From: Spirochaetes bacterium RBG_16_49_21
Lineage (GTDB): Bacteria; Spirochaetota; UBA4802; UBA5550
Reading direction: 5' to 3'
Length of the DNA: 58,512 nucleotides
Assembly: GCA_001829495.1 (NCBI GenBank)
Contig: MIBJ01000048.1
Coordinates: forward strand, 73,171-131,682
Of the stretch, positions 34,012 to 43,017 are shown piece by piece (position 1 is the first letter of the stretch; the number at the start of each line of letters is the position of its first letter). The notes under the pieces were generated by a model that was not told where the DNA came from, ran no database searches, and worked only from the letters and a program-made list of their open reading frames with translations. A program made the translations under genes and the position numbers.

Positions 34012-35238
34012 ATGGCAATTATTCATGCATTCAAAGGCCTTCGGCCGAAAAAGGAATTTGTACGCCGAATTGCGGTCTTACCCTACGATGTTGTAACTGC
34101 CGAGGAAGCAAGGAAGGCAGCAGCGGACAACAGCTTAAGCTTTTTCCATGTATCAAAGCCTGAGATTGACTTTCCTCCGGACGTTGATTATCAAGATCGT
34201 GAGGTATACCTGCACGGTAAAGCGTATCTTGAGAAAATGATCAGCGACGGCATCCTGGCGCAGGATGATTCTCCCTGCATGTATCTATACACGCAGATCA
34301 TGAGCGGCAGGGAGCAGACCGGTCTTGTGGCCTGTATCAGCATTGACGATTATCTGAACAACGTAATAAAAAAGCACGAGCTTACGAGAGAAGACAAGGA
34401 GAATGACCGGGCAAATCACATTGAGGTAACCGGCGCCAATACCGGCCAGGTTTTTCTTTTTTTTAATGACGACGGCTCAAAAACGCGCTGTTTTCAGAAA
34501 GCCATGCAAATTCCGCCTGAGTACAACTTTATAAGCGAGGATGGAGTCCGCCAGATAATCAGAATCATCGATGATAAAGGCTTAATCGCCTCATTCATAT
34601 CGTCTTTTAGGAGTGACGTTCTCTATATAGCCGACGGGCATCACCGCGCAGCAGCCGCGGCGCGGGTAGGGCAAAAGAGAAGGGAGGAAAATCCTCGGTA
34701 CACCGGAGAGGAGGAATTCAACCGGTTCATGGCGGTTATTTTCCCGCATAAACAGCTGCAGATTCTTCCCTATAATCGGGTGGTCCGGGACCTGAACGGG
34801 TTCTCGCACGAGGGTTTTATTGAGCGAATATCTAAAAATTTTTATATTCAAAAAAAGAATAAACCGGCCCCGGAAGCAATTCATGAAATATGCATGTACC
34901 TGAACCATACCTGGCATGAACTCAAACCCCGATTTGATCCGGGCGATGATCCGATGGACAGCCTTGACGTCAGATTGCTGCAGAATTATGTTCTTGAGCC
35001 GATTCTGGGAATCCGTGATTCCCGGACAGACAAGCGCATCGATTTTATCGGCGGAGAAAAAAGCGTGGACGAGCTCACGGCCGTGGTGGATAGCGGCTCT
35101 TATATGGTCGGGTTTTCCCTGTATCCGACCGGGATTGAACAGCTCATGGCCGTATCAAATGCCGGCGCCATAATGCCGCCAAAATCAACCTGGTTTGCGC
35201 CGAAGCTGAGAAGCGGGATGGTTGTGCATCTTTTATAA
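34012..35238 (+). CDS. DUF1015 family protein
   Basis: A 408-residue protein with the DUF1015 pattern: FKGLRPKKEFVRRIAVLPYDVVTAEEAR, SFFHVSKPEID, YLYTQIMSGREQTGLVACISIDDYLNNVIKKHELT, the YIADGHHRAAAA motif and a C-terminal FSLYPTGIEQLMAVSNAGAIMPPKSTWFAPKLRSGMVVHLL. Biochemical function is not established; the family often neighbours serA and serC. The GHHR motif resembles ParB-like or SerK-like nucleotide-dependent kinases, so free serine phosphorylation is a possible role, not shown. Two Rex-type sites lie upstream. Confidence 0.92.
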   Translation: MAIIHAFKGLRPKKEFVRRIAVLPYDVVTAEEARKAAADNSLSFFHVSKPEIDFPPDVDYQDREVYLHGKAYLEKMISDGILAQDDSPCMYLYTQIMSGREQTGLVACISIDDYLNNVIKKHELTREDKENDRANHIEVTGANTGQVFLFFNDDGSKTRCFQKAMQIPPEYNFISEDGVRQIIRIIDDKGLIASFISSFRSDVLYIADGHHRAAAAARVGQKRREENPRYTGEEEFNRFMAVIFPHKQLQILPYNRVVRDLNGFSHEGFIERISKNFYIQKKNKPAPEAIHEICMYLNHTWHELKPRFDPGDDPMDSLDVRLLQNYVLEPILGIRDSRTDKRIDFIGGEKSVDELTAVVDSGSYMVGFSLYPTGIEQLMAVSNAGAIMPPKSTWFAPKLRSGMVVHLL

Positions 35239-35402
35239 ATAGACTTGTTGCGGCTCGGCACTCATTCATCCTGAATAGCGCATTCGGCCGTCCTGGCCGC
35301 ACCCGGCACGAAACAGGATGTTTCAATAATGCCGGCCTTAAAAAGCCCCGCAGGGCCTCCCTGCGTTGTCAGTTTGGGTTGCGGCGAAGCCCGCATTATG
35401 AA
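35238..35402. repeat. Repeat-derived spacer after the DUF1015 gene
   Basis: AATAGACTTGTTG (family D end) overlaps the DUF1015 stop. Further on, TTTCAATAATGCCGGC near 35321 and the complement of TTTCATAATGCGGGC ending at 35402 form an inverted pair around GC-rich palindromic DNA. No coding potential is evident. Confidence 0.5.
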
Positions 35403-35406
35403 ATAA

Positions 35407-35544
35407 TTACTTGTTTTTCGGGCACGATACGACTATATTTCTATCGACCACTCGATGTTCGATTTCATCGACGTGCTTGCAGAGGACGCAGTCAGCTTTG
35501 TGGCTTATAAAGCTGGAACACTTTATGCAATCTTCTAATTTCAT
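35407..35544 (-). CDS. 45-residue cysteine-rich (zinc-ribbon-like) protein
   Basis: The ATG at 35544 follows AGGAAA. Cysteines at 6, 9, 19, 22 and 41 form C-x2-C-x9-C-x2-C plus one more, with histidines between, the spacing of a small zinc-binding knuckle. An alternative start at 35601 would add 19 hydrophobic residues. It is isolated between repeats; function unknown, but the organised cysteines argue for a real gene. Confidence 0.55.
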   Translation of the reverse strand: MKLEDCIKCSSFISHKADCVLCKHVDEIEHRVVDRNIVVSCPKNK

Positions 35545-35852
35545 GCTTTTTCCTATATGCGGTATCTTCACAAGTATTGTAGATGTAATATACAGTAACA
35601 AAAAAAGTATAAAATGAGTAAAGTTCTTTTTATATTTTTATTGAGCCCGCTTTTTTGCCCGTAATTTAATTCAGCCTCTTACCAAAGGGCTAACTTCTAC
35701 CCACAAGTGTGTAAGAAATGGGGATGAGGAATAGAGATGGGAGAGGGTGCCCAGCGCGCGGGCGAGGTCAAGGGGGCGATCGGATTTAATACAGTTGACA
35801 AGTTACGTTATTGATAGCTCAATTATGGGCAAACATTAAAATTTGGTGTACT
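35545..35852. other. Gene-free gap with a solo repeat end
   Basis: The 308 bases before the zincin gene hold AT-rich sequence, the GGGCTAACTTCTACCCACA repeat end at 35687-35705, and a GGGAGAGGGTGCCC stretch at 35739-35770 resembling part of family B. No gene or clear promoter was found. Confidence 0.55.
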
Positions 35853-36968
35853 ATGATATTTCGGTATTACAAAAGAGCATATCGATTTTTGGCAGCCGGG
35901 CTCGTTTTGATTGTTGTCGCAAGCTTTATGATGACGGGCGCTCATGCGGATCTCCATGACGCTGCGACCGCCGGTTATGATTATTATGCGGAGACAGTCA
36001 ACATCAAAAGCATAAACGGAAAATTATATGCCTATATAGTACTGTTATTCAATGAAAATCCCCATTTTGTGAACATGATCCAAAAAGACAGCATACCGCT
36101 AAAGATCATGGGGAATGAAGGATTTCATATAAAAGAATATAGAAACTATCTGAATTCCATCCGCGATAAGAAATTGAAGAACCTGGCTAATCTCCTGCTG
36201 ACAATTTATCTGGAGCCGAGAAAATATGATGCAAAAGAGCTGCGAAGCGTCGAAGACATACTGGCGAACAGGAATATCATATTAAAATTTTCAAACGACA
36301 AAACATCATGGTCCGACAAGATATCCCTCGACTATTGCATTTTCGGGAAAAAGCAGCTTGTTGATGTCAGGCATCCCTTCTTCGAGATAAAAGAAAATAT
36401 TTACAACATCCGGCCGTTCATCTATTACGATGAATTCTCGACCAGCAATTCAACATTTTACTTCGACATGATTTACATAAATCCGGCCGAGGTTGAGAAC
36501 GATTACATCATAGCGAAAAAGATCATCAATGGAGAAAATGTAAGCTCAATGTTTTTCGTCGGGTCCCAGTTGACCGATGACATAAAGTATTGCCTGTCGC
36601 GGGCATTCAGGGACAAGAAGAATATAAAAAATGAGATATGGAAAATGTTTATCGTTCATGAGCTGACCCATAAGGTTCTCAATAACCGGTATAATAACTT
36701 TGACCAGGTCCAGGGAGAGGAGCTTTCGCTGGGCAGCACGATGTACGCGAATCCCCTGCTCGGATTGTCCGTGCTCTACAGCTATTTAAATTACAGCGCA
36801 ATAAATCCCCACCGCGTCGCGGCGATGAATTATATACGATTCATTGCAAAAAATACCGGCAACCCGGAGATCATAGAAAATCCGGGATTGGTCAAATACT
36901 TGACCTACGGCGAGATCCAGGGTTTGGCAAAAAGACACTATGTTGCCATCATGAAAAATCTCAAATAA
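35853..36968 (+). CDS. Secreted or membrane-anchored HELTH zincin, unknown family
   Basis: A 371-residue protein from the ATG at 35853. A membrane segment at about 11-32 (FLAAGLVLIVVASFMM) may be a signal anchor. The catalytic HELTH is at 269-273 (VHELTHKVL), and EELSLG about 20 residues later could supply the third ligand of a gluzincin. The preceding part lacks a recognised domain. Most of the protein is charged and helical. It is probably a metalloprotease acting outside the inner membrane; the target is unknown. Confidence 0.7.
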   Translation: MIFRYYKRAYRFLAAGLVLIVVASFMMTGAHADLHDAATAGYDYYAETVNIKSINGKLYAYIVLLFNENPHFVNMIQKDSIPLKIMGNEGFHIKEYRNYLNSIRDKKLKNLANLLLTIYLEPRKYDAKELRSVEDILANRNIILKFSNDKTSWSDKISLDYCIFGKKQLVDVRHPFFEIKENIYNIRPFIYYDEFSTSNSTFYFDMIYINPAEVENDYIIAKKIINGENVSSMFFVGSQLTDDIKYCLSRAFRDKKNIKNEIWKMFIVHELTHKVLNNRYNNFDQVQGEELSLGSTMYANPLLGLSVLYSYLNYSAINPHRVAAMNYIRFIAKNTGNPEIIENPGLVKYLTYGEIQGLAKRHYVAIMKNLK

Positions 36969-36988
36969 CCCAGCGCGAAAATACATTA

Positions 36989-38077
36989 TTATGTCAATCG
37001 GATCGGGCGCTTGATTTTCATGTCGCGATACGTCAGCTTCGCGTCCCCGGTGTAAGCGTTGATTTTGAATTCATCCATGACTCTCAGGTTTTCTTTTGTG
37101 TAGAGGCTGGATTCAATTTTTTCCCATAGCTCCACGGTTCTCTCGCTGGAGGCGGTCAGGAGATTATTAACGGATTCATAGTGGAGCCCCGGCTTGCCTG
37201 CCGGATTTTCCCAGCGCTCCCCGTGCTTGTTTAAGATATTTTTGTCGTACTTTTTATTTTGGGGATATTGAACAATAAAATCCGAAAATAAAATGTCTTT
37301 TTTCAGCATTGCTTTGGTGAGCCGTGACAGGCGCTTATTGTCATTTCTTTTCGCCCAGTAAGTCAGCTTAATCAGGGAGGGTATGAGGTCCAGGCAGCCG
37401 ACCGTTTCAGGGCTCGCGCTCCCGGATTTTTTTTTGTCCAATGGATTTATTCTCGAGTACATCTCGGGATAAGATTCTTTTATTGATTCAAACAGCAGGT
37501 ATTTTATCGCATGATTCAACCGGTATAACAGACGCTTTTTTCTCACCGGCAACATCTCATCAAGATTAAATCCGTAATGTGCCGTTTTTTCATCATGGTA
37601 TTGAAAATAGTTGTCAACGTTGTATTGAAATAACAGATTTTGTTCCCGGTAATGATGGATTTCTGTTTTCGAGTTTGTTGCAGGGAAGCCGGAATAATAA
37701 AAGATAAAGGGATGAAAAATCGAATCGGAGATTATATGGCTGATAAATCCATAAAGATACGCCCTCTGTAGCGCAGCCCATTCATTGTTTTTATCCTTAT
37801 ATGAATATATTTTTTTTATCATCGATCGTATAATCTTCTCAGAACCGCCGTCATGAATAAGAAAAGACAGATCGTTTCCGTAAGAATTTCGCTTGTTTCT
37901 TCCGGGGATATAATCGAATATATTAGGGCCGATGGCCCCGAATAATCCGGAAGTCCGGTGTTCCGGTGTTTTGAACAGTGCTTCAATGGATTTCAGCAGA
38001 TAGCTTTTTTTATGTTTTTTGGCAAGCAGGTTGATTGTATCTTTGAGGATTATGTTATGTGTTACAATTCCGGGCAT
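36989..38077 (-). CDS. Zinc-dependent phospholipase C-like protein
   Basis: A 362-residue protein. Residues 1-175 match the bacterial zinc-dependent PLC/S1-P1 fold: PGIVTHNIIL at the N-terminus, GAIGPNIFDYIPG, AYLYGFISHIISDSIFHPFI and EIHHYREQNL place several metal-type His and Asp. The C-terminal half is basic and without a recognised domain. No signal peptide is seen, so it may act in the cytoplasm or be released otherwise. It converges on the zincin gene with a 20-base gap. Confidence 0.75.
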   Translation of the reverse strand: MPGIVTHNIILKDTINLLAKKHKKSYLLKSIEALFKTPEHRTSGLFGAIGPNIFDYIPGRNKRNSYGNDLSFLIHDGGSEKIIRSMIKKIYSYKDKNNEWAALQRAYLYGFISHIISDSIFHPFIFYYSGFPATNSKTEIHHYREQNLLFQYNVDNYFQYHDEKTAHYGFNLDEMLPVRKKRLLYRLNHAIKYLLFESIKESYPEMYSRINPLDKKKSGSASPETVGCLDLIPSLIKLTYWAKRNDNKRLSRLTKAMLKKDILFSDFIVQYPQNKKYDKNILNKHGERWENPAGKPGLHYESVNNLLTASSERTVELWEKIESSLYTKENLRVMDEFKINAYTGDAKLTYRDMKIKRPIRLT

Positions 38078-38120
38078 GTCGGTATGTTGTTTGGGTCGAT
38101 CAAAATTTGATGGTTTCAGT

Positions 38121-38954
38121 CTAGCTCTTATTAATTTTTTGTCTGAGCGCCTCTATCTCATCGCGCCACTTTTTTGAATAATAGACGCCCCAGATCTCGG
38201 GAACGGCGAGCTGGTAGGCGATTTCCAGATTCTGAAGCGCTTTCTCCCTGCTGTCGTCCTCAATCAAAGCTTCGGCGTAGAACATGAAGTTTTGAGGATA
38301 AGCCGGCTCCTTTTTGACCGCTTCTTCCAGAAGCTCAAGAGCCTTATCCAGGTCGCCGATGCCGCTCGGCCATGCCGGGGCTTTAAGGTAAAGAATGCCG
38401 AGAACGCGCAGAGGCCCGGCGTGATCGATTGTGTCTTTTTTTTGCGAGATTTTGAGGGCATTGAGGATATCGGGGAGTTTGTTGAGCGCAAAGAGCCCCT
38501 TTGAGCGGACGAGTAATCCCTGATTCAATGCAAAGTAGTAGCAGGCTTCAGGGTTATTCTCGTTAACGCCGGCTGTCCGGGCCGCCGTTACGCCGATCTC
38601 GGCAATTTTTTTCATCGCCTCTTCATCCTCGGTGGAGTCGGCCAGGAGGAACGCCGCACGAGCGAGTACGATCGCTGCGTGTTTATTTTTTTTATCCAGG
38701 CTGTTGGCATATAAAGCCAGCCGCATGGCGTACACCTTCTGCCCCAGGGGAGCGGACCTGACCGATAATGCGGCAGCGATTTCCGCCATTGCGTCGGTAT
38801 TGTTCGATATCGGCAATAATTTGATATCGGCCCCAAACCAGTCCGGCTGAGCCTCTCCCGCGGCTTGCACAACCTCCGCCCCGCCGACCAGCCTTTTCTG
38901 AAACGAGCATCCGCTGATAAGAAGTATAACGAAGATACTAACGGCCGTTTTCAT
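38121..38954 (-). CDS. TatT-like TPR lipoprotein
   Basis: About 277 residues from the ATG at 38954 (one at 38969 also possible). The lipobox LISGC gives a lipidated cysteine near residue 16. Helical repeats follow: ACYYFALNQGLLVRSKG, AGPLRVLGILYLKAPAWPSGIGDLDKALELLEEAVKKEPAYPQNFMFYAEALIEDDSREKALQNLEIA (shown in parts). The GPLRVLG and GIGDLDKALE blocks resemble TatT, the TPR component paired with TRAP-type binding proteins in spirochaetes. Its start overlaps the end of the PhnD-like gene, so the two are coupled and may form a binding-protein pair. Confidence 0.75.
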   Translation of the reverse strand: MKTAVSIFVILLISGCSFQKRLVGGAEVVQAAGEAQPDWFGADIKLLPISNNTDAMAEIAAALSVRSAPLGQKVYAMRLALYANSLDKKNKHAAIVLARAAFLLADSTEDEEAMKKIAEIGVTAARTAGVNENNPEACYYFALNQGLLVRSKGLFALNKLPDILNALKISQKKDTIDHAGPLRVLGILYLKAPAWPSGIGDLDKALELLEEAVKKEPAYPQNFMFYAEALIEDDSREKALQNLEIAYQLAVPEIWGVYYSKKWRDEIEALRQKINKS

Positions 38955-39801
38955 ATTTCTTGATCTCATTGTCGATCAACTCCGCTTTTATCGTGGCAAA
39001 GCCCTGAATGCCGAAATTCATGCATGCCTCTTTTGTGTCATTATGACTACACATTGTGGTGACTGCATTGACGATCCTGCTTTTGATCGAGTTGTCTTTG
39101 GCCGTGTTGATCATCATGAGGCCGAGCGCGGGCATTTTGGGTGATTCATGGATGATCTGAATCTTATTAAAATCGGAGAGTTTTTTAAGGTTGTTATACT
39201 GCATGGAATTAAGAAGCACCGCGTCGAAATCTCCTCTTATAAGTTTTCTGATGGCGCTTAATGGCCGGCTGGTCGGCTTCAACTTGAAATAGTGCGATAC
39301 ATCGAGGGTGTCGTTGAATATCATCCGGTTGATAAACTTTTTATCCTCATACAGGATGTTTCCGGAAAGCACTTTGCCTTTCAGCTCCGACAGGGATTTA
39401 TACTTGCTCTTTTCAGCTACAAGGTAGTACCGCTCTTCATCATTGCCGTGCAGATTGACCACTGCCAGGGGTACCAGGTTCATTCCCTTTCTATTGGCAA
39501 GAAAAAACCCGAGCGATCCCATGATATAGGAATTTTGGTGCTGCTGTATATACGCCTTGGCGTCGCTGATATTGTTGAAATATTTTCCCTGCAGCGTATC
39601 TTTTTTCAACCCGGTCGATTTTGAAAGCGAGTTTATAAATTGGCTGATGATTTTTTCGCCCTCTGCGCCGGTGTCGGGCCCTCCCAAAAAGATCACGGCA
39701 AAGTTGATTTTATCATCGCAATATCCCGGCTGTCGAAACGGAATCGCCAGAAACGCGCATACCGTCAGTATGGCTGATATGATGAATATTCTTTTTTTCA
39801 T
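38938..39801 (-). CDS. PhnD-like periplasmic binding protein
   Basis: A 287-residue protein with a signal peptide (IFIISAILTVCAFLAIPF). The body has the PhnD/TAXI-type substrate-binding pattern: SYIMGSLGFFL, ERYYLVAEKSKYKSLSELKGKVLSG, then FDAVLLNSMQYNNLKKL and ALGLMMINT. AAGGAGAT precedes the start. No ABC permease or ATPase is adjacent; the following gene is a TPR lipoprotein. It may bind a small ligand for signalling or an orphan transporter. Confidence 0.78.
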   Translation of the reverse strand: MKKRIFIISAILTVCAFLAIPFRQPGYCDDKINFAVIFLGGPDTGAEGEKIISQFINSLSKSTGLKKDTLQGKYFNNISDAKAYIQQHQNSYIMGSLGFFLANRKGMNLVPLAVVNLHGNDEERYYLVAEKSKYKSLSELKGKVLSGNILYEDKKFINRMIFNDTLDVSHYFKLKPTSRPLSAIRKLIRGDFDAVLLNSMQYNNLKKLSDFNKIQIIHESPKMPALGLMMINTAKDNSIKSRIVNAVTTMCSHNDTKEACMNFGIQGFATIKAELIDNEIKKYENGR

Positions 39802-39825
39802 GCACGATCTCCTTTATAAAATCCT

Positions 39826-39970
39826 TCTCTGACCTCACCCGCGCTCCGCGCACCCTCTCCCATTAAGTTCGGAAGAAAGGAGAGGGTTTCCGAAATATTA
39901 CGCTTCATCCGTAGACTCCACCTCTTCTTTTTTTATTTCTTAATGGGAGAGGGTGCCGGGGGGTGAGGTT
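39826..39970. repeat. Inverted-repeat element, family B, copy 2
   Basis: The left arm 39826-39891 is nearly identical to 5951-6017. The right arm 39939-39970 contains the inverse with GGTGCCGGGGGGTGAGG. The element fills most of the 390-base divergent gap between the PhnD-like gene and the RND gene, leaving about 200 AT-rich bases for promoters before the RND gene. Confidence 0.75.
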
Positions 39971-40191
39971 TTCCAATTTTGTCAGGGAATAAATATTTTA
40001 ATGATCTACGGCTTATCTGCATAAATACATTGTCAACAATAAAACTAATGTCAATGAATTTTTATGGACACCGGAGTCATATTTCTCCGCCTTTCAAGGA
40101 AAAAATGCTTGCAACGAATGTCGGTAACGTTGTTAAATAATAAGGCTTGATTTCTTGTCACGCTGTAAGGTAAAGAGGGTGGTTGCAGAAT

Positions 40192-43017
40192 ATGCAGAAG
40201 AAGATTTTAGACTATATTTTTAACCAGTCGCTGAAACGGGGCAGGCTCTTGCTGATTATCATGGCGCTCGTCAGCATCATCCTGGGAGCTTTCATCCCCC
40301 GTCTGAAGATCTCATCATCACAGCAGGATCTGATTCCCCGCGATCATCCGGAACAGGCGAAATTTCTCGCATTCCAGAAGGAATTCGGCGTGTCCGATAA
40401 TCTCATCGTGGTTCTTGACGGGGAGAGCGACGCCCTTAAGGCATCCGCAGACACTTTCGCGTCAGAGATACTAAAGGAAAAGAAATGGGTCAAATCCGTA
40501 TTCTACAAGATTGACGCCAGCGTGCTCGTCAGAAGCGCTCCGCTCTATTTTTCGCGAAAGGATCTGCAGAAGATCCTTGATCTGCTGCAAAGGAAGAGAG
40601 ATCTTATAGATAAAATTCAAAAAATATCAAGTCTTTATGATATTTTGAAAGAAACAACCGCCAGCTTTAAGGACCCCAATACAGAGGTGTCCATAGATAC
40701 GGCCACGAAAATCGTTTCTTTTTTTAATGCCCTCTTCCTTGAATGGAATGAATGGCTGTCCAATCCGAACCAGATAAAATTGAGAATCGCCGAAAAGCTG
40801 CCGGTGGACGACTTCCCCCAACTGGGCATGTTGCAGCACGGCGGATATCTGTTTTCCCGCGACTTTAAGATGCTGTTTATTTTAGTCCAGCCGGTATCAT
40901 ACAGCGACGAGATCACCTATCTGCGTCCTTTTATTGGCCATATGAGGGAGGCGTGCGACCGGGCGCTGGCGCGGCACGCGCATCTGAAAGGAAAAGTCAA
41001 ATACGCGTTTACCGGCATGCCGGCGCATGTTCTTACGGAAACGGAGATCATATATTCGGATGTCGGCACCGCCGGCATCGTATCGGTCATCATCGTTTCG
41101 CTTATACTCCTGATCGGCTTCCGTTCGGTAAAGAAAATGATCATCGGGGTCGTCCCCACCGTGGCCGGGCTTTTCATCTCCCTCGGCCTTATTACGATAA
41201 TCATCGGCAGGCTCAATCTTATCAGCTCCTCTTTTCTGGCCGTCCTTTTCGGCATCGGCATAGACTTCGGCATCTATTTGATCCAGCGCACCGAAGAAGA
41301 GCTGGGCAACAGGCTGCCCTACAACGAGGCCGTGTATAAATCGGTCGTTCTTACGAGCCGGTCTATTATTTCCGGCGGGCTCACGACCTGCCTCGCGTTT
41401 TTCGCTTTATCATTATCGAAATTCGTCGGATTTTCCGAATTGGGCCTTGCGGCGGGCATCGGCCTTCTGGTCGTGATGATTACAACCTTCATCATGATGC
41501 CTTCGCTGTTGATGTTGATCCCGATTGAGCCGCGCGATTACCATTTGCGGCAGACGATCGCCTCTGCCGCGAAATATGAGAGGAAAAAATTGTACCTCGC
41601 CATCGTCGGCGTAACCTCTGCGGTGACGCTCTTCAGCATCTTTGCGGCTACCCGGCTCAAGATGGATTACAATGTGCTCAAGCTCATGCCGCGGGATACC
41701 GAGTCCACGATGTATCAGCTCAAAATGGAGGAGAACAGCGATTTCAAGATGTCCTCGGCCGTCATAACTGAAAAGAATTTTGATACGCTGAAAGAGACTA
41801 CGCAGAAGGTAAAGGCTCTTCCAACGGTGAGCAGGATTGATTCCTTGGCGGAATACATACCCACGCATCAGCAGGAAAAGATAAAAATAATAAGAAAAAT
41901 AAAGCCGCTTTTGGGAAAATTCAACATCAACCCGATACCCAGTGATTACACGAACAGCGATTATATCGAGATGCTCGACCAGATGAGATCATATTTTGAG
42001 GAAGCCCAGGACAAGGCCTTTGCCGGAAATCAGACAAAACTGGTGGAGCAGATAGAGAAGCTGATCAAGAACATCAATTCTATATCGGGAGAATTATCTT
42101 CGCGGAAAAAAGAATATGCCCTGGCGCGGACGCGTCGATTTGAGAGGGATCTTTTCGCAACTATTGAAAAAGCGACGCAGATCATCAGAGAGAGCTTTAA
42201 CCCCGCGATAATTACCGAAAAGACTTTTCCGAAAGAGATCATAAGCAGATTTAAAAGCCCGGAGGGAACCTATGCCGCGTACGTGTATCCGAAGGGATCG
42301 ATCTGGGATATCGATTTTCTTGATAAATTCGTGAGCGAGCTTAAAAATATCACCCCCAACGTGACCGGGTTCCCGGTGACCCATCGCGTGTACGTGCGCC
42401 AAGCTGCGGACGCGATTTTCTGGGCGATGATCTATTCATTCGGGATCATCCTGATTTTGCTGATCGTGGATTTTCGCAGTTTTAACGGCGTGGCCCTCTC
42501 GCTCGTGCCTCTTTTTATCGGTATGATGTGGCTTCAATTGGTTCTCTGGCTGTTTAAAATTAATTATAACGTAGCCAATATCGCCGGCCTTCCTCTTCTT
42601 TTGGGGCTCGGCATCGTCTACGGACTCAGGATAGTGCACCGGTGGAGGGAGGATATACACATCACGGCTTTTGCCGCAACGAAAACGACCGGCAGGGGAC
42701 TTGCTTTCGCGGCGCTTGCCGTAATTACCGGATTATTCAGTATCACCGGATTGTCTAATATCGTTCCCGTCCGGCACAAGGGTGTTTCTGATTTTGGGGT
42801 CATGCTCCTGATCGGCGTTATCTTGTGCCTTTTTACCGCGCTCTTTATTCTTCCGGCTGTAATTGATCTGATGTATGTCATTAAATATAAAAAGCCGGCA
42901 GGCCGCGCAGCAGCCGTGGAAAAGTCCGGCAGGAGGGGAGCAAAGAGAGCGTCGGACAAGCGATCCGTAAAAACAAAGAAGGCGGCATCACCAAAGTCCA
43001 AGCCGAAGCCACGATGA
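40192..43017 (+). CDS. RND-superfamily (MMPL-type) exporter
   Basis: About 941 residues from the ATG at 40192, after AGAGGGTGG. Two halves each have one membrane helix, a large periplasmic loop and five more helices. MMPL-type features include LFGIGIDFGIYLIQRTEEE with the conserved acidic and FGI residues in the first half and LLLGLGIVYGLRIVHRW in the second. A lysine-rich C-terminal tail (about 45 residues, ending KPKPR) is unusual. Relatives move lipids or hopanoids to the outer membrane. It overlaps vanW by 4 bases. Confidence 0.9.
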   Translation: MQKKILDYIFNQSLKRGRLLLIIMALVSIILGAFIPRLKISSSQQDLIPRDHPEQAKFLAFQKEFGVSDNLIVVLDGESDALKASADTFASEILKEKKWVKSVFYKIDASVLVRSAPLYFSRKDLQKILDLLQRKRDLIDKIQKISSLYDILKETTASFKDPNTEVSIDTATKIVSFFNALFLEWNEWLSNPNQIKLRIAEKLPVDDFPQLGMLQHGGYLFSRDFKMLFILVQPVSYSDEITYLRPFIGHMREACDRALARHAHLKGKVKYAFTGMPAHVLTETEIIYSDVGTAGIVSVIIVSLILLIGFRSVKKMIIGVVPTVAGLFISLGLITIIIGRLNLISSSFLAVLFGIGIDFGIYLIQRTEEELGNRLPYNEAVYKSVVLTSRSIISGGLTTCLAFFALSLSKFVGFSELGLAAGIGLLVVMITTFIMMPSLLMLIPIEPRDYHLRQTIASAAKYERKKLYLAIVGVTSAVTLFSIFAATRLKMDYNVLKLMPRDTESTMYQLKMEENSDFKMSSAVITEKNFDTLKETTQKVKALPTVSRIDSLAEYIPTHQQEKIKIIRKIKPLLGKFNINPIPSDYTNSDYIEMLDQMRSYFEEAQDKAFAGNQTKLVEQIEKLIKNINSISGELSSRKKEYALARTRRFERDLFATIEKATQIIRESFNPAIITEKTFPKEIISRFKSPEGTYAAYVYPKGSIWDIDFLDKFVSELKNITPNVTGFPVTHRVYVRQAADAIFWAMIYSFGIILILLIVDFRSFNGVALSLVPLFIGMMWLQLVLWLFKINYNVANIAGLPLLLGLGIVYGLRIVHRWREDIHITAFAATKTTGRGLAFAALAVITGLFSITGLSNIVPVRHKGVSDFGVMLLIGVILCLFTALFILPAVIDLMYVIKYKKPAGRAAAVEKSGRRGAKRASDKRSVKTKKAASPKSKPKPR

